DNA of 14,213 bases from CAYGTS01 sp964352905 (GTDB lineage: Bacteria > Pseudomonadota > Gammaproteobacteria > JAHCLG01): the NCBI GenBank assembly GCA_964352905.1, contig CAYGTS010000065.1, positions 1 to 14,213 on the forward strand. The letters are read 5' to 3'. The notes below the pieces were generated by a model that did no database searches, was not told the DNA's origin, and saw only the letters and a program-made list of their open reading frames with translations. Within the stretch, counting starts at the first letter, position 1. Each line of letters starts with the position of its first letter. Shown in pieces: positions 12,601 to 14,213 of this stretch. The position numbers and the translations under genes are program-made.

Positions 12601-13365
12601 GTCGATTATGCCACTAGTCAGAGTCAGGATAAATTATTTGAAGATTTGGGATTGTTTAAGCATAAAGCTAAAGCTGCTGCTCCTCTGTTGTGTTATGACG
12701 AGTCTCATCGGGTGCCAACAATAGAAGAACTGCTGGCAAGCAGAAGACGCTCAATACCCGAAGCAGCCATGTATCCTGGCATTCCTCCTGCAGAGCCTGG
12801 ACTTGAAGGTGTTTATATTGAATTGTTCTTTCTTCCCGCAGAAAAAGTCTTAAGACCTGTAGCATATGTTGCGGAAAATGTATTTCAATACGCGGCAAAA
12901 GGTCTTGTTCGTAGTAAGCTTTTCGCAGGATTTATGGAGCGAGGTGGGGCCGATGATGTTGCGGGGAAGCGAGTTGTTAGTGGGTTTAAGAGTTGGTTTT
13001 TTCGAGATGGTGGGGCAGAGAAATCAGTGAGAGATATAATAATAGATGAAAGTCGAGCACGTACTAAGATTTTAAGAGAAAAATTTGGTGGATTTACTAA
13101 GCATGGTATAAATAGAGTAATTCAGAGAAATCTTACGCCTAAAGAATTACAGCAAACATTAAAACATGCCCTTGAAGTTGATCCAGTTAAGTATGATGAA
13201 CTTGGTAGAGCAAGCCAAAAAATTATTGGTGGGCATAGCACAATTATAATTGATCCTAAAACAAGAACAATAATCACTGTTTATCCAACATCAAGTAGAA
13301 TTGCTAATCAGCTTTTAGAGAAAATAGCTGCTGAAGTAGAGCATAGTAGCTTAAAAATTAGGTGA
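601..13365 (+). CDS. Giant LysM-containing Rhs/YD-repeat polymorphic toxin, 4254 aa
   Basis: A secreted or contact-delivered toxin of the Rhs class: YD repeats form a shell that, in characterised relatives, encloses a C-terminal toxic domain. Order by residue: Rhs N-terminal module with GLPCVLSRHYNS (56-67); YD repeats such as YDDLGNEL (621), YDAAGHL (693), YDAANKL (899), YDAAGRV (1527), FDSYGRC (1905); a beta-rich segment without YD repeats (2420-2865); degenerate YD repeats to about 3660; LysM (3666-3714); a Gly/Ala-rich hydrophobic segment (3758-3840); a linker; a nuclease-like C-terminus (4141-4254). Typical Rhs proteins have about 1400-1600 residues, so this is nearly three times longer. 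I see no signal peptide, PAAR domain or RYYDP...DPxG closing motif. An in-frame TAA at 592-594 and the AGGGAG site support ATG 601. The frame is open throughout, so the gene looks intact. Immunity-like gene 16 bases downstream. Class is confident; delivery route and toxin target are inferred. Confidence 0.95.
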   Translation: MLFSTNEFGWWSGLDRELSPFDVFVKSWPLKSQLGLNLSTLNLIYSTGDALLPDIGLPCVLSRHYNSTDKDDPWRIGTPARFTREGDNFRWHKSDGATCLFTLHADGSYSYADEAGILYRLDIVDDHYVLRNSANPNLETYDAELRLVKQHLPSGQGVIYGYEADRLMSIASASGHQLLLEYEAGRVARIKRKLAGTQVKHVICSYEYQNNMLHKVNYFDDDMIRYSVTHHYRDGKLSELLTSDGLRQQFLWSEGELSYTLGENETYRFKQADDQCVLTYPDGNVAQFTLDEQGFLKRAEAPDFTAVNVDYNQHHQIEVVRQGIKSRTLARNAQGLLVGETLRNHAALFHESEYRHSAETLQIEVRRIHFDEAKQSTTNQAFVRDELGRVIYLVREVAGKSVFSKFTYDDTTGLRATQQEYAAGLVDAGFTEKSEADLKAELDALVAKNKAVTATEYVYRLSQGKIIQEARQHTAYGLDDDSIVVTTKTLDIDVQENFLQEGAHKASKRHYDGVGRVDEMEDVLGQKTERKFVDEKAEVEIFRPNGLLIRQRKNHTGRTFEIRDSDAKETREFNETLQYFDANGFVSAIRHNGRTRYQVHSTQGLLLFEVTEQGRVTGFTYDDLGNELSQIVYAKPLENLPLFKAHLENDLSLAIHEVEVEPADDDRINLSIYAQNQLRYQLAANGTLTVFDYDAAGHLRKESVYHELFNQAQMLQLRALDPQARFSQIIIPSEISPSLTEVNFAHADGLTALSIDAEGYATRQYFDGQGNVIRRLRANVVLPLSAEMSLADALQKFDAHIAGLDAKNIHDEHWRFDGLNRQIQHVDAEGYLTSTRYDDPNNKVYTIRHTNKPQLNVTDIARFEVEIHDRDETTIELKDDAERVVRREHANGLVETFVYDAANKLIQHLSFDCEDEASDTFLQTVRGTVYTYREDGKLLAKMSGPGVNALLQAKNDADKEAAWQRYGTHYCYNDKGDEIIITAPKAAVTRKFYDSEGHLKAVIDAEQYLTLYTHNEFDEVATKRLLTRPVSLSDLATLAGFSTGEWTQQLAEAVPHFCDKSDDISSFLYDSLGRVTHELKPDGVLFKTIYNGQSNQVLQVSHHKTAEAGFELLTLPDKLPNPFYTITYSYDRLNRQTGKTEKYLDENNKLVVKCESAEFDANYKIASTDANGIRTGFEPDKLGRKKQTTFVDGTVHTVEFDAHRKYSESFANGDAKTETKFDYTKGARSLTIMHTDGSTEEDVFTVHGELSSHTNGEGEKVLHGYNTSGQRTGTTKAGRTKSKKFDEAGFLFYAKSYSGGETEFAGDKLGRTTKEENLTAGTTIITERPDRKTIKTTAAGETNVQHLGANEKVVESYVIKNGQKRLRHEFRHDNFGHVSKIIIGEGEETRVIDVFHTPSGKLKVKTLDPDGLAYKSIELYDLNDNVLCSIDADGLITRRVYDIHNRERFILKSNGALIEKRYNHLGLLTAEIEYANAVEIDHNNLVLTEADITPVASAEDKRTENFYDAAGKLIVQVKNNQITEYSYDAAGRVICQRQLFNAFADGQSFSALDAVLDAVKNLRDDDKDLIERKIYHDGRLSFTVSPYGVISQHELLANGRIEQVHRFDVRVANMLDAQNFTYEVLLAHSLQATTRRTTTTVKDGKGRDILTIDEKGYAKTFEYDSKDRVIKVHTYGEPYTGPRDESLLADDFSIATSDSDLIYGTTYFADNKIEVVTRTLRGNEVSKETYILDSTGDRRKRIDRAGNVWDYIFDKAGQEHEIESPAIEVADVTVTDDGKLQETTKKRRIKTKKEYSPAGRLKRTTQDVEGPVPRVLNTDYSTLGKLASTRQVVMTQDPTLDDRNPPQDVRNENETTAITEEVQDIFGRAVVKINAKGEREYTVYNRQDKPIYIISTKGVVTQQDFDSYGRCYRKIVYANPVVIAHDAYPKGISDQVIKTLITPSQTEDRTEKYSYAKNSELQPVETTEKDEVDYYRAKENTPGLQAIKRGRPTAKRIINTFDEVVATAELIDAETDTWATTLHFPNYLGQPNVTASLSPKGMLTVVKRNQQGKEIERSEFAESQTKEAVETGKIATNKKDRHYKTFIDGAGRIYRKLYPKTEITKLIREAGKFRKETEERIPEENFTHDAHDKTKTTVHKDGSVSLTERNALAHTVHEVAKPATTAADNDKRFQLETHSIPDAFGNTAISTESGRGVILTLENGEAKVAENQDAAEAIADRKILAKHSKLDKPTHIQDAEGALQQLSYDAIGDMRRHWYWVEQAEYDEKTDTVNIVQVLRDKRVIQDGLVKKELNHESHTDDSHATYQFAGQYTKDNAFGETVESGSVSCGQLHARQRFAYDQAARQSHATDKKGVEHLKAHDLQGHQTLAVSSMSEDVAALSLKDVTDRDSLIIKQSVLDMDGEIAQVLHPKYRETQLGLHLALALHHNDVGDNTLSWPVGNNHAVTYRIKAKPKNSDAPYQSYEVKRKGNRFYVELGQHYEELDFEITEHGLITIPVAVDPDKTGTEVKFEAPDFGFSDTPSRTMRGSFNYQDKASAKNQLSEAARLKSGQFAMASYHFTAGWRYGKQVRLRGLGGGKWYYGEQDRPFRYNRDYNPKNTVFVTSKDGSLASVSGTISFELGYNLGNLHGNYSSRHSQLNVTAAQLNQDTAEVVIEHDSDGYHYDGMRQVNVPNTRYGENSFAWYASYQQTMMQGDDGPGTPHSTPLAGVKTIRATINLSGSSVVVFDNKPDEVSHPTIIGPFDDNLMSEENPLEAGAVEIFIRDPQFPQDEFITLTDFHNNQKNDPDSKVEGDLNVQVAGKYLVLKGDSLKAGTYEIRLRAKTAGGRYAKPGTPSDSYRIEKDGFITGFLCVQENKDDLIIMPKATTEPAMVHSIESVTHDRWRNVVAQMTPANYQAWLDAGAKPDERSKYTLNNEFNASNIQTASTTPEVEVVDLEKSKAAKNLVKVKTRLKTKSFHDADGEEVAHTKPSGAVAIKRKAGDALLVSQNALGIIEHEAGVNIHAEVVTHADGAGNTTKFDRNRRGDVSDTVLPPVTQPENREKAQYTKHQKTNVEGDVIQAVSAEGVVTHAAFGPNHNNVLQAKPVSAETATTTGKKYEVTEQSFRPGTDIKTKIKTNLGEVSLQSDVHGNQTGTKDDKGNTTSTELNRLKLPVTERGCNETKNPTRDGFTHHFDKDPDDFGEAMPKKHIEHRYHLDGKPAMHHDVIKQQLERLFYDRNGGVERSLLTGEHGELYRNQTIERNAIDDYEEAINDHNLRLQYHLDKNRNVVCIEALYFDRKNPTLGDNGQHLPYHTEVIWNAFDAADRVTIDGGGMDAAGDIGLKDKSDEMIEGAREISYGKKRGMRVGDKVVYQGKLHDRQVSHDEWMRFVGLSDTAEGLALLTRLLNGDGQEDKVLDWRGDDKPHTVATDLITIIRRQAKSKAVAEDEKPTLVSVLNQAAARASLPKAKLETTTVRDERSGQVLSRHEIVRDVSDKGKETEADKVLKYTFFAPRFGATHTREDGEFKEDNNEPTKFWSETDNQFSVRDAEPQARQAKRDASYKPMAHHYSPEASTNYRSQRLDGSGQISANVDELSTTISSEFTHDFDSRVILKCDYEQTDKDKPAIPRYIYYYYARDRLVGMVYYGADGRVLKDEKTKRIRAYFNLSQMGINRAQVGQSQQYMVQVGDTFELIALKAYGDPEMAPIIAFDNGMAVYEQLTQGSVIQLRERPLMKHYNVNTHYVINKAELYGDFSPVMPYLLVPRVKKPHGLKKYLPLIVATVAVIATGGAAGVLAGMIAQGMLAGIIQGAIIGAVANAAAQATAIETGTQVGFDSTSLGKSALAGGFTGGLVSGLEQVEGLKALAESGKMSRTMYRAALAANTVAAGAASANLIYHQSRGELDHAVLASAAGALVGFSTNRMLGTDADGVSQGVAEQLEQIAASLEVIASGITSGSLDHNLDPAMVALQAVGAFVKTRVAQSANHQKKTEEDDTFVHGEGSDLSGDSGDDVLTGDGVDYATSQSQDKLFEDLGLFKHKAKAAAPLLCYDESHRVPTIEELLASRRRSIPEAAMYPGIPPAEPGLEGVYIELFFLPAEKVLRPVAYVAENVFQYAAKGLVRSKLFAGFMERGGADDVAGKRVVSGFKSWFFRDGGAEKSVRDIIIDESRARTKILREKFGGFTKHGINRVIQRNLTPKELQQTLKHALEVDPVKYDELGRASQKIIGGHSTIIIDPKTRTIITVYPTSSRIANQLLEKIAAEVEHSSLKIR
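742..1170 (+). other. Protein domain: Rhs N-terminal module (DUF6531-like), residues 48-190
   Basis: The run GDALLPDIGLP...SRHYNS matches the pattern that opens most Rhs cores (G-D-hh-h-P-x-h-G-L-P-h-x-h-x-R-x-Y-N-S). Short beta-strand segments follow, including a FRWHKSDG / YSYADEAG pair, as in other Rhs plug/cap modules. Only 47 residues precede it, leaving no room for the PAAR or transmembrane segments seen on T6SS-delivered Rhs proteins. Confidence 0.7.
1168..7857 (+). other. Protein region: first YD-repeat shell, residues about 190-2419
   Basis: Many repeats of the form Y/F-D-x-x-G-R-x-x, spaced about 20-40 residues, with varied spacer lengths. Clear copies lie at 621, 693, 899, 1527 and 1905. 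The motif weakens after about 1950, where the sequence becomes rich in Lys, Glu and Thr. The repeats have diverged at the DNA level; the longest exact direct repeat I noticed is 16 bases (4138-4153 and 4519-4534). The boundaries are approximate. Confidence 0.75.
7858..9195 (+). other. Protein region: beta-rich segment without YD repeats, residues 2420-2865
   Basis: YD motifs stop at about residue 2420 and are replaced by alternating hydrophobic/polar strands, many aromatic residues and glycines. Recognisable parts are an Ig-like stretch with ITIPVAVDPDKTG (around 2495-2507), an aromatic/Gly-rich part with GWRYGKQVRLRGLGGGKWYY (around 2564-2583), and another sandwich-like part ending in GTYEIRLRAKTAGG (around 2815-2828). 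It may be one or more beta-sandwich modules displayed on the shell, used for binding or packing. I recognise no specific family. Confidence 0.5.
9196..11580 (+). other. Protein region: second, degenerate YD-repeat segment, residues about 2866-3660
   Basis: YD-like motifs resume but are weak: a FDRNRRGDVS unit, LFYDRNGGVERS, YFDRKN and YYYYARDRLVGMVYYG (3615-3630). Between about 3320 and 3450 there is a charged, apparently helical stretch without YD motifs. In canonical Rhs proteins this end carries the most conserved part of the core, ending in DPxG. Here it runs into the LysM domain instead. Confidence 0.6.
11596..11742 (+). other. Protein domain: LysM, residues 3666-3714
   Basis: YMVQVGDTFELIALKAYGDP at 3666-3685 followed by IIAFDNG and GSVIQL matches the LysM pattern Y-x-V-x-x-G-D-T-h-x-x-I-A-x-x-x-Y-G-D...I-x-x-x-N...G-x-x-h-x-h. 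LysM domains bind N-acetylglucosamine-containing glycans such as peptidoglycan. Its position after the YD shell and just before a hydrophobic segment suggests a role in envelope anchoring or crossing. Confidence 0.85.
11872..12120 (+). other. Protein region: Gly/Ala-rich hydrophobic segment, residues 3758-3840
   Basis: Residues 3758-3803 are almost wholly hydrophobic or small, with repeated small-xxx-small spacing (ATGGAAGVLAGMIAQG). Next come AIETGTQVGFD and a second Gly-rich part (SALAGGFTGGLVSG, 3825-3838). The pattern resembles the segments that follow LysM in other large YD proteins and the pre-toxin hydrophobic regions of polymorphic toxins. One or two membrane-inserting helices are plausible, perhaps for toxin entry. 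Confidence 0.65.
12565..12591 (+). other. Single RTX-like nonapeptide, residues 3989-3997
   Basis: GDSGDDVLT fits the calcium-binding RTX pattern G-G-x-G-x-D-x-L-x except for Asp at the second position. A partial second unit (GDGVDY) follows. It lies in a disordered-looking acidic linker between the hydrophobic segment and the toxin. One copy is not enough to make a beta-roll. Confidence 0.35.
13021..13362 (+). other. Protein domain: C-terminal toxin candidate, BECR-type RNase-like, residues 4141-4254
   Basis: An N-terminal helical part contains TKHGINRVIQRNLT (4166-4179; His4168, Arg4172, Arg4176). It is followed by GR (4202-4203), IIGGHSTIIIDP (4208-4219, His4212) and TIITVYPTS (4223-4231). 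Helix with H...R...R, then strands with a GR element and a final TVYP strand, is the layout of BECR-fold nuclease toxins (barnase, EndoU, colicin E5/D, RelE relatives) and of DUF4258-like proteins. These often cleave RNA. The residues listed are catalytic candidates only. The base composition drops in GC here, as expected of an exchangeable toxin tip. Confidence 0.55.
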
Positions 13366-13381
13366 GGTTTAGAAGTTAAAT

Positions 13382-13642
13382 ATGAAAATTAATTTAGATA
13401 AAAAAGAATATGCGTTTTTGAAAAATTGTAATTTTTTACAAAAAAAAATTATAGATGCTTTACATAAAGTTAGTAAGAGTGATGATAATTTTTATCAAAT
13501 TGATATATCAGATGAATTATTTGCTTTAATGTATAAAGCACTAGAAGATCAGTTGCAATATTTAGGCTTTGATGAAAATTACGAATTAACAAAAGAAGGA
13601 GTTATTATTGAGGGGTTGATTGACAAGTTATCAAATTTATAA
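13382..13642 (+). CDS. Putative cognate immunity protein, 86 aa
   Basis: A small, probably cytoplasmic protein without signal peptide or membrane segment. Its start is 16 bases after the toxin stop codon, so the two are very likely cotranscribed. AGAAG at 13371-13375, six bases before the ATG, and GAGGT at 13364-13368 can serve as ribosome binding sites; the latter overlaps the toxin stop. The N-terminal half is lysine-rich and helical. The C-terminal half is acidic, with IDISDELFALMY (40-51), GFDENYELTKEG (62-73) and LIDKL (79-83). This resembles small immunity-type proteins found behind polymorphic toxins, though I cannot name an Imm family. It is very AT-rich (11 G/C in the 60 bases 13441-13500), in contrast with the Rhs body. 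The function is inferred from position, size and acidity: it would bind and block the C-terminal toxin in the producing cell. Confidence 0.75.
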   Translation: MKINLDKKEYAFLKNCNFLQKKIIDALHKVSKSDDNFYQIDISDELFALMYKALEDQLQYLGFDENYELTKEGVIIEGLIDKLSNL

Positions 13643-13656
13643 TTTAGGCATGTAGG

Positions 13657-13669
13657 CCCTTTTTAAGGG
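13657..13669 (+). terminator. Weak hairpin after the immunity gene
   Basis: CCCTT-TTT-AAGGG forms a five-base stem 14 bases after the immunity stop codon. No clean T-tract follows (only GTTTTG), so it is at best a weak intrinsic terminator of the toxin-immunity transcript. Confidence 0.25.
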
Positions 13670-13704
13670 TAATGTTTTGTAGGGGAAGAGAGTGTAGCGG
13701 TTTA

Positions 13705-13777
13705 GATTTGGCGATAAAAACGCCCCTCTTTTGATAAGCGGAGATCCAGAAATCCCCATGTACTTTATCACTAAATC
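13705..13777. repeat. Second hairpin repeat, related to the one at 39-141
   Basis: GATTTGGCGATAAA (13705-13718) and 13764-13777 are inverted copies matching at 12 of 14 positions, with a smaller inner pair (GGAGAT against ATCCCC, 13740-13756). The left arm matches 40-53 at 13 of 14 positions, so the two intergenic structures share a head motif though their interiors differ. The rest of the gap 13643-13938 holds only a six-base inverted repeat (TTAGGC 13836-13841, GCCTAA 13857-13862) and AT-rich sequence. Confidence 0.5.
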
Positions 13778-13938
13778 ATTGGCATGATGATGGATTATAA
13801 TGTTTTTTTAATGAATGTAACGAAATTTTTTCTGGTTAGGCAGTGATTGGTTGGCCGCCTAATTAATTGTGCTTGTAATAAGCATTCTATTTTGTTAAGA
13901 ATACGCTACTTCAGTTTAACTCAACAATAGGAAAAATT

Positions 13939-14205
13939 ATGCCAATAACACGAGACTATTCAAGATTTACAATCTCTCAGTTACAATTTATGTTGGGAAA
14001 TGATTTGATGATGGCTCCTATTTACTTAAGGGGGGATCACATAGATGAGAGCAATGAGGAATGCTTAAACGCGTTATCACAGTATTGTACGGTTGAGGTG
14101 GCAAAAGACAAGTTAGTTAATATTTTAAACAATATTTCGCCAAATAATTATAAAAAAGAAGGTAACTACTCACTCCGTAGCAGGGAACGCCCATATTTGG
14201 GCTAA
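13939..14205 (+). CDS. Unrecognised 88-aa protein, 3' end replaced by the 42-bp repeat
   Basis: ATG 13939 is preceded by AGGA at 13929-13932 with six-base spacing. TTGTAA (13873-13878) could be a -35 box, but the matching -10 is poor. The protein is soluble-looking, with no signal or membrane segment: a helical N-terminus (FTISQLQFMLGNDLMM), an acidic middle (DHIDESNEECLN) and a helical VAKDKLVNILNNI. Residues 75-88 (GNYSLRSRERPYLG) are encoded entirely by the 42-bp repeat at 14161-14202, and the stop lies just beyond it. The native protein was therefore probably longer and was cut by insertion or recombination. The product is unknown. Its small size and position behind a toxin-immunity pair would fit an orphan immunity gene or other Rhs-locus cargo, but no sequence feature proves this. 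Confidence 0.5.
   Translation: MPITRDYSRFTISQLQFMLGNDLMMAPIYLRGDHIDESNEECLNALSQYCTVEVAKDKLVNILNNISPNNYKKEGNYSLRSRERPYLG
14161..14202 (-). repeat. Right copy of the 42-bp inverted repeat
   Basis: Exact reverse complement of 249-290 over all 42 bases. It begins GGTAACTACTCACTCCG and ends in the GCCC/GGGC hairpin that faces outward. It truncates the preceding gene. Only 11 bases follow it in the window, so the element it may belong to cannot be examined. Confidence 0.75.
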
Positions 14206-14213
14206 AAACAGCG

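Noticed and set aside
249..14202. 42-bp repeats as att sites of an integrated element
   Set aside because: They are inverted rather than direct, and no integrase or tRNA gene is present in the window.

Overview
The window is dominated by one very large gene (601-13365, 4254 codons) encoding a giant Rhs/YD-repeat polymorphic toxin. It is followed after 16 bases by a small AT-rich gene (13382-13642) placed where a cognate immunity gene should be. The flanks are mobile-element debris and intergenic repeats. GC is moderate (about 42-45% in the Rhs body). The ISAs1-type transposase scrap and the LysM-Rhs architecture suggest a gammaproteobacterium. An amoeba-associated or intracellular lineage such as Legionellales is possible, but that is a guess; no rRNA or housekeeping gene is present to settle it.

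Left flank (1-600): a long imperfect hairpin repeat (39-141), a perfect 15-bp inverted repeat (177-237), and one copy of a 42-bp sequence (249-290). That copy abuts a decayed ISAs1/H-repeat transposase fragment (291-476). A short leader with a good ribosome binding site then precedes the giant gene.

Giant gene: an Rhs N-terminal module, a long YD-repeat region (residues about 190-2419), a beta-rich segment of about 445 residues without YD repeats (about 2420-2865), more degenerate YD repeats (to about 3660), a LysM domain (3666-3714), a glycine/alanine-rich hydrophobic stretch (3758-3840), a linker with one RTX-like nonapeptide, and a C-terminal toxin candidate of about 114 residues (4141-4254) with BECR-type RNase features. 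The usual Rhs closing motif (RYYDP...DPxG) is absent.

Right flank: the putative immunity gene, a second hairpin repeat (13705-13777) sharing its head sequence with the left one, and a short unrecognised gene (13939-14205). The 3' end of that gene is supplied by a second, inverted copy of the same 42-bp sequence (14161-14202). The toxin-immunity cassette therefore sits between identical 42-bp inverted repeats about 13.9 kb apart.

The likely working model is a contact-dependent or secreted toxin: the YD shell encloses the C-terminal nuclease, LysM and the hydrophobic stretch help it pass the envelope, and the small downstream protein protects the producer. No secretion genes (VgrG, PAAR, T6SS, Tc components) are in the window, so the delivery route is unknown.
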